Assembly: GCA_019637585.1 (NCBI GenBank)
Contig: JAHBVL010000002.1
Span: 444,023 to 508,022, forward strand
Direction: 5' to 3'
DNA length: 64,000 nt
Source: Thermomicrobiales bacterium
GTDB lineage: Bacteria; Chloroflexota; Chloroflexia; Thermomicrobiales; UBA6265
Shown here: positions 28,570 through 45,951 of the stretch, piece by piece
How positions within the stretch are numbered: the stretch's first letter is position 1
Layout of the letters: each line of letters begins with the position of its first letter
The notes under the pieces: model-generated
What the model was told of the DNA's origin: nothing
Databases searched by the model: none
The model's input: the letters and a program-made list of their open reading frames with translations, nothing else
Position numbers and translations under genes: made by a program

Positions 28570-28740
28570 CTACCGGGTTTCCCGATGCAACTGGTGACTC
28601 CGGCAACGGGGGCAGAACTTTTTCAACTCGATCCGGCCGGGATCATTCCGCCGGTTCTTCTCGCTGGTGTAATTCCGCTCTCGACAGACGGTGCACTCCA
28701 GGGTGATCGTATGTCGGTCGGCTTTACCCTTCTTTGCCAT
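28570..28740 (-). CDS. rpmG: Ribosomal protein bL33
   Basis: 56 residues: begins [19 protein letters not shown] and ends SHQLHRETR. Two CxxC pairs (CTVC and CPRC) make it the zinc-binding form of L33. Start ATG at 28738-28740, stop TAG at 28570-28572, 28 bases before tRNA-Trp on the same strand. Small basic protein of the large subunit. Confidence 0.95.
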   Translation of the reverse strand: MAKKGKADRHTITLECTVCRERNYTSEKNRRNDPGRIELKKFCPRCRSHQLHRETR

Positions 28741-28794
28741 TGTACATCATCCTTTGCGCCATTCCGGCTGATTCCGCAGCCTCAGCGCTGGACT

Positions 28795-28821
28795 GCGGGG
28801 AGCGAAGTATACGCTCCCCGC
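28795..28821 (-). terminator. Hairpin after tuf
   Basis: GCGGGGAGCG and CGCTCCCCGC make a perfect 10-bp stem with loop of seven. It starts nine bases past the tuf stop. There is no T run, so it may be a processing site or mRNA 3' stabiliser between tuf and rpmG rather than a full terminator. Confidence 0.5.
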
Positions 28822-28830
28822 CTCGACTTC

Positions 28831-30030
<1,200 letters not shown>

Positions 30031-30102
30031 TTCGTTAACCCTTTCTTCTCTCGACCAGGTCCTGACGACGGTTGTTCTTCCTCAGCGGCCAATCGACCCG
30101 CG

Positions 30103-32208
<2,106 letters not shown>

Positions 32209-32283
32209 GAACCTCTCGTGACCTTCCTCACGCTCCGATCCGGTCGCCATGCCGGTCTGGAGCCAATGTTTCTCTGCCTACAC

Positions 32284-32754
32284 CTAGTACCGATAGTGGG
32301 CAAATGCGCGGTTCGCTTCTGCCATGCGGTGCGTGTCTTCCCGCCGCTTGATCGTGGCGCCGACACCATTCGCGGCATCGAGCAGCTCTCCGGCCAGCTT
32401 TTCCTGCATCGTTTTGCCGTTCCGCGCCTTTGCGGAGGTGAGCAACCAGCGAATCGCCAGCGACTGCCGCCGCCGGCCCTCGATCTGAACGGGCACCTGG
32501 TAGGTGGCGCCACCAACACGCCGCGGCTTGACTTCGAGAACCGGCGTGGCATTGGCCACCGCCTGCTCGAACACCTCCAGCGGATCGCGTCCGGAGCGTT
32601 CGCCGACGAGGGTCATCGCGCCATACACGATGTTCTCAGCCAGACCCTTCTTGCCCCGCTCCATCACCTTGTTGATGAACCGGGCCACCAGCTCGCTGTT
32701 GTACTGAGCGTCTGGCATCGGAACGCGTGGCTCGATTTTTGTCCGTCGCGGCAT
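32284..32754 (-). CDS. rpsG: Ribosomal protein uS7
   Basis: 156 residues, the usual length, with LVARFINKVMERGKKGLAENIVY and the C-terminal AHYRY. Primary assembly protein of the 30S head and in E. coli the translational repressor of the str operon. The rpsL-rpsG gap of 255 bases is long and holds a terminator-like hairpin. Confidence 0.98.
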   Translation of the reverse strand: MPRRTKIEPRVPMPDAQYNSELVARFINKVMERGKKGLAENIVYGAMTLVGERSGRDPLEVFEQAVANATPVLEVKPRRVGGATYQVPVQIEGRRRQSLAIRWLLTSAKARNGKTMQEKLAGELLDAANGVGATIKRREDTHRMAEANRAFAHYRY

Positions 32755-32907
32755 CGTTTCCTACCTGCTTTCCCTGCTCGACTTCCGTTCGAAGCGTTGC
32801 TTGCTCTTTTTGTCACAGCCGGACCGGATAGTTGCCCGTCTGCGCCCGAATTCCATCCGATATGCCCGTCGAGACCGCCTTGATTGCGAACCCTTCAGGC
32901 AGACGAA

Positions 32908-32943
32908 AAAGCGGGTGATGCCTCACGGGCACCGTTCCGCTTT
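32908..32943 (-). terminator. Terminator-like hairpin between rpsL and rpsG
   Basis: On the minus strand AAAGCGG pairs with CCGCTTT around an inner GGTGCC/GGCATC helix, and five T residues follow (complement of 32906-32910). This is a complete intrinsic terminator in the middle of the str operon, so it is probably a partial terminator or attenuator. Confidence 0.6.
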
Positions 32944-33009
32944 CTCCGTCGTGCTTCTCAGTTCCGCTCTCGGCGGACGCAGCGCCCGCGCTTCACACGC
33001 GGGAAGGGA

Positions 33010-33441
33010 TCAACCCTTCTTCGGCGCTTTCGTTCCGTACTTCGAGCGCGCTTTCTTGCGGTTGTCAACACCGCGGGCATCCAGCGTGCCCCGGACGATG
33101 TGGTACCGAACGCCAGGGAGATCTTTCACCCTGCCGCCGCGGACCAGCACCACCGAGTGCTCCTGCAGGTTGTGCCCCTCGCCCGGGATGTACGCCGTCA
33201 CTTCCATTCCATTGGAAAGGCGAACGCGGGCGATCTTGCGCAGCGCGGAGTTGGGCTTCTTGGGCGTCATCGTCTTGACCTGGGTGCAGACGCCGCGTTT
33301 CTGGGGGGCTCCCCCCTGCGAACGGCGCGTCCGACCCGCATATCGACCCAGCGCGTTGTTGGTAAACCCAAGCGCAGGCGATTTGGTCTTCTTCTGAGCG
33401 CTCTTCCGGCCCTTCCGGACTAACTGATTGATCGTCGGCAC
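33010..33441 (-). CDS. rpsL: Ribosomal protein uS12
   Basis: 143 residues from a GTG with AGGAG ahead of it. Conserved streptomycin-site segments [12 protein letters not shown] and [28 protein letters not shown] are wild-type in appearance. The segment [11 protein letters not shown] carries a Cys in place of the more usual Val/Thr. First gene of the minus-strand translation block. Confidence 0.98.
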   Translation of the reverse strand: MPTINQLVRKGRKSAQKKTKSPALGFTNNALGRYAGRTRRSQGGAPQKRGVCTQVKTMTPKKPNSALRKIARVRLSNGMEVTAYIPGEGHNLQEHSVVLVRGGRVKDLPGVRYHIVRGTLDARGVDNRKKARSKYGTKAPKKG

Positions 33442-33600
33442 GACTAACTCCTAATGAGACGAGAGGCCCGATCCGTGCTCTGCGGAAGCCAATCTCCCGC
33501 AGCTGCGGAGCCGCTCGCTCTGCAAGGTTCGAAGCCTGGATTGATAACCGGGCAGCAAATCCTCACGATGTGGTCCACCTTTCGGCAGTCACAGCGGGAG
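33442..33600 (-). other. rpsL leader region, no gene seen
   Basis: About 160 bases between the predicted promoter and rpsL. It contains a small palindrome CCGCAGCTGCGG near 33500 but no open frame with a ribosome site, RNA gene or T-run hairpin that I can support. Confidence 0.5.
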
Positions 33601-33630
33601 ATTCTACCGTGGTTACGGTATGGACGTCAA
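33601..33630 (-). promoter_or_regulatory. Promoter of the rpsL (str-rpl) operon
   Basis: On the minus strand TTGACG (complement of 33625-33630), 18 bases, then TAGAAT (complement of 33601-33606). Nearly the same hexamers and spacing as the rpoBC promoter, including CGGTA just before the -10. Confidence 0.75.
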
Positions 33631-33729
33631 GGAAATGCGCGATCACCTGACGGCATTTGGGACCAATCGGACTCTCTCACGACCAGTCGACGCCCTGCTG
33701 CGGATCCCTCATTGGGACCCGTGCTATAT

Positions 33730-33744
33730 TGATACCTTGTATCA
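33730..33744. promoter_or_regulatory. Inverted repeat upstream of the methyltransferase gene
   Basis: TGATAC and GTATCA separated by CTT form an operator-like site 66 bases before the start codon, inside an AT-rich stretch (33725-33750) that is the likely promoter region. Confidence 0.4.
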
Positions 33745-33809
33745 TTATACGACATGGGAGCTTGGCTCCAGCTGAATCGAATACTGCGACGCGTGCAATG
33801 GAGGTAGCG

Positions 33810-34595
33810 ATGAACACCGGGACGGCGCAACAAATCGATTGGAAAACCTGGCTCGACCGCTGGGATCGGCAGCAGGAAGGGTATCTCCCCGACCGGGAAG
33901 CGCGATTCGCGATGATGCTCGACATTTGCTCCGATTTGCTTCCCGCTTCATTCCTGGCGATCGATCTCGCCTGTGGACCGGGAGCCATCAGCGCTCGTCT
34001 CCTGCACCGCTTTCCCGGGGCACGGGCGATCGCCGTCGACTACGACCCCGTTTTGTTGTTGATGGGCGAGAGCGCTCTTGGGGATCAGGATGGTCGCCTG
34101 CAATGGGTCTCGGCCGATCTGGAATCGGCCGACTGGCATACATCTCTCCGTATCGATCAGGTCGACGCGGTGCTCAGCACGACCGCACTCCATTGGCTCG
34201 ATGAGGGCTCGCTGCGCCGTCTCTATCGCGACCTGGCCGCGTTGATTCGGCCGGGCGGGATCTTCCTGAACGGCGACAACATGGCCTTTCCAGCCGAATT
34301 GCCAACCTTCCAGCGTCTCGCGTCACTCGACGATGAGCGCCAGCAGGCGGAAGCATTCAGAGCGCGGGGTCAGGAAGACTGGAAGCAGTGGTGGGAGGCG
34401 ATCGGTCGGGAGCCCGGAATGGCCGAGCTACTGAAAGAGCGCGACCGGCGCTTCATAAGCCACAACAGTCGCAATGGCGTCATCCCGCCTCCAGGCTTCG
34501 ACGTTCATGTCGACGCATTGCGGCAGGCAGGGTTTTCCGAGGTAGGGACGATTTGGCAGAATCGCGACAATCGCATTCTGCTCGCGGTGCGGTGA
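33810..34595 (+). CDS. SAM-dependent class I methyltransferase
   Basis: 261 residues from the ATG at 33810, preceded by GGAGGTAGCG; a longer open frame upstream has no ribosome site. Motif I is FLAIDLACGPGAISARLL, the acidic loop AIAVDYDP and motif IV VDAVLSTTALHWLDEGSL, followed by LIRPGGIFLNGDN. This is a Methyltransf_11/25-like fold; the substrate is unknown. It sits in the accessory patch between rpsL and rpoC and transcribes away from rpsL. Confidence 0.85.
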   Translation: MNTGTAQQIDWKTWLDRWDRQQEGYLPDREARFAMMLDICSDLLPASFLAIDLACGPGAISARLLHRFPGARAIAVDYDPVLLLMGESALGDQDGRLQWVSADLESADWHTSLRIDQVDAVLSTTALHWLDEGSLRRLYRDLAALIRPGGIFLNGDNMAFPAELPTFQRLASLDDERQQAEAFRARGQEDWKQWWEAIGREPGMAELLKERDRRFISHNSRNGVIPPPGFDVHVDALRQAGFSEVGTIWQNRDNRILLAVR

Positions 34596-34725
34596 CGCCA
34601 TCGCTCCTCTTGTCTCGTCTCTCTTCTCTTCCCACCGAACACCTTCCTTACGATTCACAGGAGTGGCGTTCACATCGAACACGCTACAATCGAAGCAATG
34701 TCCTAGCGAAACTGGAGTTCCTTCA

Positions 34726-34950
34726 ATGTCCTCGATCACACTCACCGTCCAACTGGACTTGCAACTCGGCCAGGAGCTTGAGGCGGCGGCCCGCGACGCT
34801 GGTCAAAGCACAAGCGACCTTGTGATCCGGGCAATTGAAGAATGGCTCGAGGATCGAGAAGACGAGCGAGAGGTGCTCGGCATCCTGGCTCGCAACGAAC
34901 CGTCGAGCAGCAGCAGCGACGTCAGGAGGCGACTTGGCCTGGAAGGTTGA
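34726..34950 (+). CDS. Ribbon-helix-helix antitoxin of a RelBE-type pair
   Basis: 74 residues from the ATG at 34726 with GGAG at 34714-34717. The N-terminus (SITLTVQLDLQLGQELEAAARDA) and STSDLVIRAIEEWLED fit a ribbon-helix-helix DNA-binding fold. The C-terminal tail (VLGILARNEPSSSSSDVRRRLG) is the expected toxin-binding, flexible part. The last 17 bases overlap the toxin gene. A TACAAT hexamer about 40 bases upstream may be its -10. Confidence 0.8.
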   Translation: MSSITLTVQLDLQLGQELEAAARDAGQSTSDLVIRAIEEWLEDREDEREVLGILARNEPSSSSSDVRRRLGLEG

Positions 34951-35200
34951 GTACGTAAGAACGGCCGAGAAGCAACTGGGACGTCTCGACAAAGTGTGGC
35001 AACGCCGCATCCTCGACTACCTGGACCACGAAATCGCTGCGCTCGACGATCCCCGTGTGCGCGGCAAGCCATTGTCAGGCGAGCTGGCTGGATTCTGGAG
35101 ATATCGGGTCGGCGACTATCGTGTCATTTGTCAGGTTGCCGAGACGATACATGTCATCACAGTCTATCGGATTGGTCATCGCAGGTCCGTCTATCAATGA
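34934..35200 (+). CDS. RelE/ParE-family toxin
   Basis: 88 residues starting with TTG at 34934, seven bases after AGGAGG. The sequence AWKVEYVRTAEKQLGRLDKV, then LSGELAGFWRYRVGDYRVICQV and VYRIGHRRSVYQ is the complete RelE fold, with the basic and tyrosine residues expected near the active site. Members cut mRNA on the ribosome or act on gyrase. The overlap with the antitoxin gene ties their translation together. Confidence 0.9.
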   Translation: MAWKVEYVRTAEKQLGRLDKVWQRRILDYLDHEIAALDDPRVRGKPLSGELAGFWRYRVGDYRVICQVAETIHVITVYRIGHRRSVYQ

Positions 35201-35311
35201 GCTGGCTTACTGAAAGGCTCTCGACGCATCGACTGTCTCCGACCGCTGAGCATGCAACGAGCAGCATAGCGACGACCTGATACCGGATTTTCCTGCTGTC
35301 TTCCCGCCGCA

Positions 35312-35623
35312 TTATTTGGGCTGAGCGGCGATGTAACTCTTCAGGACCGCGTTGATTTTCGTCTGGTACCCCGGTCCCTGACCACGAAACCACTCCAGGA
35401 CATCCTGGTCGTAGCGCATCGTGAAGGCAACCTTTGGCCGAGGCAGCTCGACCAGAATCGTGCTCCAGTCGAACTCGCCTTCATCCTCGTGGTCGATCGA
35501 GGCTTCGAGTTCTTCCTCGGTCATTGCCTTTACCGCCTCGACGTCGGTCCGATCCTCCCCGCGGCGACGCATCGCTTCAAGCTCTTCAGCTGTGTATCGA
35601 ACGATAGTCCCTTCTTTCCGCAT
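35312..35623 (-). CDS. brnA: BrnA antitoxin
   Basis: 103 residues from the ATG at 35621-35623 (MRKEGTIVRYTAEELEAMRRR) with GGAG upstream. The C-terminal ribbon-helix-helix AFTMRYDQDVLEWFRGQGPG followed by YQTKINAVLKSYI is diagnostic for BrnA. Binds BrnT and represses the operon. It overlaps the toxin gene by 38 bases, the standard toxin-first arrangement of this family. Confidence 0.92.
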   Translation of the reverse strand: MRKEGTIVRYTAEELEAMRRRGEDRTDVEAVKAMTEEELEASIDHEDEGEFDWSTILVELPRPKVAFTMRYDQDVLEWFRGQGPGYQTKINAVLKSYIAAQPK

Positions 35624-35855
35624 CACGTGATCTCCGTGCTGAAATGATTCGAACTGCCCCTCCCCGCCAAGTCCACACCACTGTGTAGAAGACGCCATCG
35701 ATTTCGCCGGTGGTCAGGAAGCGCGGTTCGCTACTGCTAACACTCTTCGTCGAGATCTGGGGACGACCGTCGAACAGAAGCTGCATCCTCAGAAAGTCGA
35801 TCTGATGCTTCCTCAGATTGCTTTGACGCTTGGCTTCGTCCCACTCGAACTCCAT
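35586..35855 (-). CDS. brnT: BrnT toxin
   Basis: 89 residues. MEFEWDEAKRQSNLRKHQIDF and the terminal RIISARRSRDAERRDY are BrnT hallmarks. BrnT is a RelE-fold ribonuclease that halts translation under stress. No clear ribosome site precedes the ATG; an operator-like inverted repeat lies 12 bases upstream. Confidence 0.92.
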   Translation of the reverse strand: MEFEWDEAKRQSNLRKHQIDFLRMQLLFDGRPQISTKSVSSSEPRFLTTGEIDGVFYTVVWTWRGGAVRIISARRSRDAERRDYRSIHS

Positions 35856-35866
35856 GTCGATATCGT

Positions 35867-35881
35867 ACTACATTGTGTAGT
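35867..35881. promoter_or_regulatory. Operator-like inverted repeat of brnTA
   Basis: ACTACA and TGTAGT around a TTG centre, directly upstream of brnT. Fits autoregulation by the BrnA ribbon-helix-helix domain. The left arm recurs in the control region of the mini-island toxin pair. Confidence 0.6.
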
Positions 35882-35917
35882 TCGCCATCTCGCCGGAACG
35901 CTCGTTTTCCGGCGCCA

Positions 35918-37237
35918 CTAGTTCACACGCCGAACCGCCGGCAATCGATATGTCCCGTCGATGAACTCCGGTTCAGGCATGTAGGCACGGACATTGAGGT
36001 AGAACCGACCCACAGGACTCGGTAGCCAGTTCGATTCGCGCTCGAGGCCCGGTGTCACGTGCTGAATGTAGATGGTCAGTGATCCGTCGTCGCCGTAGAC
36101 GAGACCCGGGGTTCGGTCGCCGATCGAGTAGCGTGCGATCGGATTGTGAATCATGAGGCGGGTCACAGAGTCATACAGTGTGATCGACCAGAACGCACCG
36201 ACCGGAGGCAGCTGACCCGGAGGAAAATGGAGAACATAGCCGTGCTTTCCGGAGAGCGGCTTCCCATCGGCATCGGTCTCGGCGATCGGATAGATCGCCT
36301 CCTCCGGAGAGTTGGTGTAGATAAATTTCCAGGCAACGGCCGACCGGAAGAGGAAGTCGTCGCCGAAGCTCCCCATTGGCGGAATCTCCTGCCATCCCTC
36401 CACGACCTTGCCCAGATTGTTCCCCTTCTCCTCGATTGCCGCATGCGCGTCCTTCACGCCTTCGCGGATCGCATTGCGGACATCTTCTGAGTAGGCGTCG
36501 ATGTCGAACGTCCGGAACGGGCCGACATCGATCGGATCGAGCTGCTTGACAAGCTCCTGCTCGTAGTCAGGCAATGTGTGAAACGGCAGCAGGAAGTTGA
36601 GAAGTGGGAGGAGGTTCGGCGATCCGTAGACATCTTTCGAGAACGCGGGGAACTCGACGGGGATGGCTTCCCCGGCCTCGGTTCCCAGAAACTCGGAGAG
36701 AGCGGCAATCCGGAGTCCCTCTTGCACCACAACTACTCCGTCGAGGTCGTCCTGGCCATTGATGGCGGTTCTGGTGGCCAGCGCGACGAACCTGCTCGGC
36801 GCCTTGATGACGGCAGTGAACTCGCCGTCGGGCACCACCCCGTTGAACGAAGGTCCCAGAAAGAGGAATTCACCCCCGTCGGTCCCCGTCGTGCGGGTGC
36901 CGATGTACGCAAAATTGTCGGTGCCCATGTCGACAAGCTGGATGACAAAGTAGCGGTCGCCCGTTGGTGGCACGGTGACCACTCGCGGCTCGGGACCGAG
37001 GTCGAGAAATGTCGTCGAGTAGAGCGTGTCGTTGTTGGCATTGACGACGAGCTCGAAGTCGGGGCCATAGAGCTCCCGGCCATGGAGGTAGTTGTTGAAA
37101 CCTGAAAACTGCGGTGAGTCTTCCCAAATGCACATGCCGTAGAACGTCTTGTAGTTCTCGACCATGGCAAAGCCGTAGACATACGCGTCATACGCGAGCT
37201 TCTTCGCAGCCGCAGGTGAAAGCTCCCCGGAATTCAT
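35918..37237 (-). CDS. DUF1254/DUF1214 domain protein
   Basis: 439 residues from the ATG at 37235-37237, preceded by GGAGG. The N-terminal DUF1254 part has AYDAYVYGFAMVENYK and VNANNDTLYSTTFLDLG; the C-terminal DUF1214 part has FWSITLYDSVTRLMIHNPIARY and the ending SNWLPSP.GRFYLNVRAY. The pair is widespread in bacteria without an assigned reaction. No signal peptide is seen. It lies downstream of the rpoC terminator region on the same strand but with its own ribosome site, so it is likely an independent gene. Confidence 0.85.
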   Translation of the reverse strand: MNSGELSPAAAKKLAYDAYVYGFAMVENYKTFYGMCIWEDSPQFSGFNNYLHGRELYGPDFELVVNANNDTLYSTTFLDLGPEPRVVTVPPTGDRYFVIQLVDMGTDNFAYIGTRTTGTDGGEFLFLGPSFNGVVPDGEFTAVIKAPSRFVALATRTAINGQDDLDGVVVVQEGLRIAALSEFLGTEAGEAIPVEFPAFSKDVYGSPNLLPLLNFLLPFHTLPDYEQELVKQLDPIDVGPFRTFDIDAYSEDVRNAIREGVKDAHAAIEEKGNNLGKVVEGWQEIPPMGSFGDDFLFRSAVAWKFIYTNSPEEAIYPIAETDADGKPLSGKHGYVLHFPPGQLPPVGAFWSITLYDSVTRLMIHNPIARYSIGDRTPGLVYGDDGSLTIYIQHVTPGLERESNWLPSPVGRFYLNVRAYMPEPEFIDGTYRLPAVRRVN

Positions 37238-37340
37238 GCGCCATCCTCCACGCTTCTCGACACGATCGTGATCCCATCCTCCCACAAGTCAACGCGACCC
37301 AGTATTCCTCCAAAGGAGTACGTTCGCATCACGGACAAGA

Positions 37341-37372
37341 AATCCCCGGTGCTGGAACCAGCACCGGGGATT
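37341..37372 (-). terminator. Terminator of the rpoBC operon
   Basis: A perfect 15-bp stem (37341-37355 with 37358-37372) and a two-base loop, 28 bases after the rpoC stop. On the minus strand it is followed by TTTCTTGTCC, a T-rich tail. Confidence 0.85.
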
Positions 37373-37399
37373 CGCTTCGATCTTCTCTGGACTGGAAAT

Positions 37400-41920
<4,521 letters not shown>

Positions 41921-42025
41921 TGTAATTCCTCCAGGTCGGTGGATGACCAGTCGATCGTGATGAGCGGTCGTGATCCGCCCGCGGAGTGGCCGGGAGCGCG
42001 CTTAGGGCCGCTCCCGGCCGTCCGC

Positions 42026-45000
42026 CTATTCTTCGGTGCGTTCGAACCCGCTCAGATTGATCCTGTCCAGATTGGAGAGGAGATCGCGCGTGGTGTCCTC
42101 GGTAAAGTCGATCGTTTCTTCGTTGTCGTTGATGACTTCGATGGACAATCCGAGGCTTCGCAGTTCTTTGACGAGAACCTTGAACGACTCCGGCACGCCG
42201 GCTTCGCCGATTTCGTCGCCCTTCACGATCGCTTCGTATGTCTTGACGCGGCCGATCGTGTCGTCCGATTTCACCGTCAGCATTTCCTGCAGCGTGTACG
42301 CCGCTCCGTACGCTTCCAGCGCCCAGACTTCCATTTCACCGAACCGCTGTCCGCCGAACTGCGCCTTGCCGCCCAGCGGTTGCTGGGTGACGAGCGAGTA
42401 CGGACCAGTCGACCGGGCGTGGATCTTGTCCTCCACAAGGTGAGCCAGCTTCAGCATGTAGATCACGCCGACGGTCACCGGCCGGTCGAATTTCTCGCCG
42501 GACCGGCCATCGTAGAGATCGACCTTGCCATCTTCCGGCAATCCCGCCTCCCGCAGGGCGATCCGAATCTCTTCCTCGTGAGCGCCGTCGAAGACGGGGG
42601 TCGCCACGCGGAAACCGAGCTTCAGGGCAGCCCAACCAAGGTGCGTTTCCAGCACCTGACCGAGGTTCATTCGTGAAGGAACGCCGATCGGGTTCAGGAT
42701 GATGTCGACCGGAGTGCCGTCGGGGAGATAGGGCATGTCTTCAATAGGAAGAATGCGGCTGATCACACCCTTATTGCCGTGGCGGCCGGCCATCTTGTCG
42801 CCTTCGGAGATCTTCCGCTTCTGGGCGATGCTGACGCGCACCATCTGCAGCACGCCAGCCGGCAGTTCGTGATCGCTGCTCTCGTCCCGCCGGAAGGTCT
42901 TGACGTCGATGATCTTGCCGTGAACACCGTGAGGCACGCGCAGCGAGGTGTCCTTCACCTCACGGGCCTTCTCACCAAAGATCGCCCGGAGCAGGCGCTC
43001 CTCCGCGCTCAGCTCAGTCTCACCGCGAGGTGTGACTTTGCCGACGAGAATGTCGTTGGGCTGCACTTCGGCGCCGATGCGGATGATGCCGTTCTCGTCC
43101 AGGTTGGCCAGCGACTCCTCACCGACGTTCGGAATATCGCGGGTGATCTCTTCCGGACCGAGCTTGGTGTCCCGCGCTTCGGTTTCGTACTTCTCGATAT
43201 GAATCGAGGTGAAGACGTCGTCCCGAACCAATCGCTCACTGATCAGGATGGCGTCTTCGAAGTTGCCACCCTCCCAGGGCATGAACGCGACGATCACGTT
43301 CTGGCCAAGCGCGAGTTCGCCCCGCTCCGTCGACGAGGAATCGGCCAGGATGTCGCCGACCTCGATTCGCTGTCCGGGCCGGACACTCGGCCGCTGATTG
43401 ATGCAGGTGTCCTGATTCGACCGGACGAATTTCTGCAGGTTGTAGAGATGGTCGCGACCATCGTCACCCTTGATGCCGATGGCCCGGGCCGACACCGAGG
43501 TGATGGTCCCGGCGTGTCGCGACACCAGCACCTGGCCGGAATCGCGCGCCGCCTGCAGCTCCACACCCGTTCCGATGATCGGCGCTTTCGGCTGGACCAG
43601 CGGCACAGCCTGCCGCTGCATGTTCGCGCCCATCAGGGCGCGGTTGGCGTCGTCATGCTCCAGGAACGGAATCAACGCCGTCGCCACCGAGACAACCTGT
43701 TTTGGCGAGATATCGAGATACTGCACGGTTTCCGCCGGAATGACCGGGAAGCGGTGCCCACCACCCTGCCGAACCGTCACCTGGTCGGACACGATGCGAT
43801 CGTCCTCATCCAGCACGGTGTTCGCCTGGGCGATGTTCAGCTGCTCTTCCCGATCGGCCGACAGGTAATCGATGATCTTCGAGGCCACCGGCTTGATCGC
43901 AACACGCTCCACACCGGCCTTCTCGAACGACTTCCACATCGCTGCGTCGATGACGGCGCCCTTTTCGGCAAGAACCTTGCCCGACTCGCCAACCTTGACA
44001 TCCTCGCGCAGGATCTGGCCGATCTGGTCGATCGCCGGTTCCTTGACAGTCAGCCATGGAATGACCCGCCGGTAGGGCGTTTCGATGAAGCCGTACTCGT
44101 TGATCTTCCCGTAGGTCGCCAGCGAACCGATCAGGCCGATGTTCGGACCTTCCGGTGTTTCGATCGGGCAGATGCGTCCGTAGTGAGACGGGTGAACGTC
44201 GCGAACGTCGAACCCGGCCCGGTCGCGGCTCAAACCACCCGGTCCCAGCGCCGACAGACGGCGCTTGTGCGTCAGCTCGGCCAGCGGATTGGTCTGGTCC
44301 ATGAACTGTGACAACTGACTGCCGCCAAAGAACTCACGGACCGCCGCCATCACCGGCCGCGTCGTGCTGATCAGCGACTGCGGCGTCACGGTTTCCTGGT
44401 CGATGATCGTCATGCGCTCCCGGATACCCCGCTCGAGGCGCTGGAAACCGGTGCGGACGTGCATCTGGATCAACTCGCCGACCGCGCGAATGCGCCGGTT
44501 GCCGAGGTGGTCGATATCGTCCGGCCGGCCGATCCCGTTGTTCAGCCGGATCATCTCCCGAATGATCTCGACGAGATCTTCGTTGGTCAGAATGCGGCTG
44601 GTGATCTGCGCCGGCGTACCGACATCTTCGGGATGCAGTCGCTGGTTGAGCTTGAAGCGTCCAACGCGGGCCAGATCGTAGCGCCGGTCGTTGAAGAAGA
44701 GGTTTTCGAGCATCGTCGACGCATTCTCGCGGGTCGGCGGATCACCGGGCCGCAGCCGTCGATAGAGCTCGATCAGCGCTTCCTCACGGGTGGAGGTGTT
44801 TTCCTTTTCAACAGTCGACTGGATGTACTGCCGGTCGGGATTCGTGTCGACGTCGGCGAAAAGCTCGAAGAGCTGGTCGTTCGTCTCGTACCCGATCGCT
44901 CGCAGCAGAATCGACACCGGCATCTTGCGCTTGCGGTCGACCTTCACCGACAGCACATCGCGATTCGAGGTCTCGAACTCGAGCCAGGCGCCCCGGTTGG

Positions 45001-45598
45001 GGATCAGCTTGGCCGACGTGACCAGCTTGCCGGCCGACTGGTCGGCTTCGCGGTCGAAATAGACACCGGGCGACCGGACAAGCTGCGACACAACGACGCG
45101 CTCTGCGCCGTTGATCACAAAGGTGCCATCGGTCGTCATCATCGGGAAATCGCCCAGGAAGATGCCGTCCGGACCCGTTTCCTTGATCTCGCCGGTTTCG
45201 TTCATCACGAGCCGGGCCGAGACACGCAGCGGCGCCGCGTAGGTCATGTCCCGTTCACGGCACCACACCTCGCACACACGCGGATCATTCTTGGCTCGAT
45301 CCTGCTCCTCGCCCGGCTGCATCCGGCTCCAGGGCGGATCGAAGCGTGGATCGAAGATGGAGAGTTCCATTTTCTTGTGGTGATCGGTAATCGGAGAGAT
45401 TTCGTCGAGGAGCTCTTTGAGGCCCTCCCGAACGAACCAATCGAACGATTCGATCTGCACCTGCACCAGATTGGGCATTTCCAGCGCGGTGGGGATGCGT
45501 GAGTAGGTTCGGCGGTCTACGCCGATGTTGGACTGAACCTGACGGTCTGTGTCGACCACCGGAGGAATATCAAGCACAACGCCATTTCCACTCGCCAT
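42026..45598 (-). CDS. rpoB: RNA polymerase subunit beta
   Basis: 1190 residues from the ATG at 45596-45598 ([13 protein letters not shown]), with GGAGGAG a little upstream; a 14-residue extension is rejected. The rifampicin region reads [20 protein letters not shown] and LSALGPGGL, matching sensitive enzymes at the main resistance positions. The catalytic segments [19 protein letters not shown] and [11 protein letters not shown] are intact. The C-terminus holds [19 protein letters not shown]. Expressed with rpoC from its own promoter about 310 bases upstream. Confidence 0.98.
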   Translation of the reverse strand: MASGNGVVLDIPPVVDTDRQVQSNIGVDRRTYSRIPTALEMPNLVQVQIESFDWFVREGLKELLDEISPITDHHKKMELSIFDPRFDPPWSRMQPGEEQDRAKNDPRVCEVWCRERDMTYAAPLRVSARLVMNETGEIKETGPDGIFLGDFPMMTTDGTFVINGAERVVVSQLVRSPGVYFDREADQSAGKLVTSAKLIPNRGAWLEFETSNRDVLSVKVDRKRKMPVSILLRAIGYETNDQLFELFADVDTNPDRQYIQSTVEKENTSTREEALIELYRRLRPGDPPTRENASTMLENLFFNDRRYDLARVGRFKLNQRLHPEDVGTPAQITSRILTNEDLVEIIREMIRLNNGIGRPDDIDHLGNRRIRAVGELIQMHVRTGFQRLERGIRERMTIIDQETVTPQSLISTTRPVMAAVREFFGGSQLSQFMDQTNPLAELTHKRRLSALGPGGLSRDRAGFDVRDVHPSHYGRICPIETPEGPNIGLIGSLATYGKINEYGFIETPYRRVIPWLTVKEPAIDQIGQILREDVKVGESGKVLAEKGAVIDAAMWKSFEKAGVERVAIKPVASKIIDYLSADREEQLNIAQANTVLDEDDRIVSDQVTVRQGGGHRFPVIPAETVQYLDISPKQVVSVATALIPFLEHDDANRALMGANMQRQAVPLVQPKAPIIGTGVELQAARDSGQVLVSRHAGTITSVSARAIGIKGDDGRDHLYNLQKFVRSNQDTCINQRPSVRPGQRIEVGDILADSSSTERGELALGQNVIVAFMPWEGGNFEDAILISERLVRDDVFTSIHIEKYETEARDTKLGPEEITRDIPNVGEESLANLDENGIIRIGAEVQPNDILVGKVTPRGETELSAEERLLRAIFGEKAREVKDTSLRVPHGVHGKIIDVKTFRRDESSDHELPAGVLQMVRVSIAQKRKISEGDKMAGRHGNKGVISRILPIEDMPYLPDGTPVDIILNPIGVPSRMNLGQVLETHLGWAALKLGFRVATPVFDGAHEEEIRIALREAGLPEDGKVDLYDGRSGEKFDRPVTVGVIYMLKLAHLVEDKIHARSTGPYSLVTQQPLGGKAQFGGQRFGEMEVWALEAYGAAYTLQEMLTVKSDDTIGRVKTYEAIVKGDEIGEAGVPESFKVLVKELRSLGLSIEVINDNEETIDFTEDTTRDLLSNLDRINLSGFERTEE

Positions 45599-45804
45599 AG
45601 ATTCAAACTCCTCCAATGCTCGGTCGCGTTTCAGCAGCACTCACATCGAAACGCGTGACACCTGGAATGTTTCGGGAAATCAGTGGGACAACCTCCTCGC
45701 CAGGACTGTTGCGCCGGTTTTGTGAGCAACTCCGGCGCCACATTGCTGGTGCCCGGCTAGCGTTGGGCGGTCATTCGCTTGTACACTGCAAGGCACGACA
45801 AAAG

Positions 45805-45827
45805 GGGAGGGCCAACTGATCCCTCCC
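45805..45827 (-). terminator. Terminator-like hairpin in the rpoB leader (attenuator candidate)
   Basis: GGGAGGG and CCCTCCC pair with a nine-base loop; on the minus strand CTTTTGTCGTGCC follows. It lies between the predicted rpoBC promoter and the rpoB start, about 207 bases before the start codon, so it would act as an attenuator unless read through. Confidence 0.6.
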
Positions 45828-45917
45828 GCGACTGTGAAGTTGAGTGGGTGCGTACCGGCACTCCTGATCCCAGGTTACAACTCTGGGGTGCGGCCAAAGC
45901 GCGCACCGCAAGAGGGT

Positions 45918-45947
45918 ATTCTATACCGGGCGGGGGTGTTCTGTCAA
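45918..45947 (-). promoter_or_regulatory. Promoter of rpoBC
   Basis: On the minus strand TTGACA (complement of 45942-45947), 18 bases, TAGAAT (complement of 45918-45923); TATAGA with a 16-base spacer overlaps it. The predicted transcript has a leader of about 310 bases before rpoB. Confidence 0.75.
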
Positions 45948-45951
45948 ATTT

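Noticed and set aside
42779-44311. Long plus-strand frame (510 codons) antisense to rpoB
   Set aside because: Shadow of the GC-rich codon pattern of rpoB; composition is His/Arg/Asp-rich without recognisable domains.
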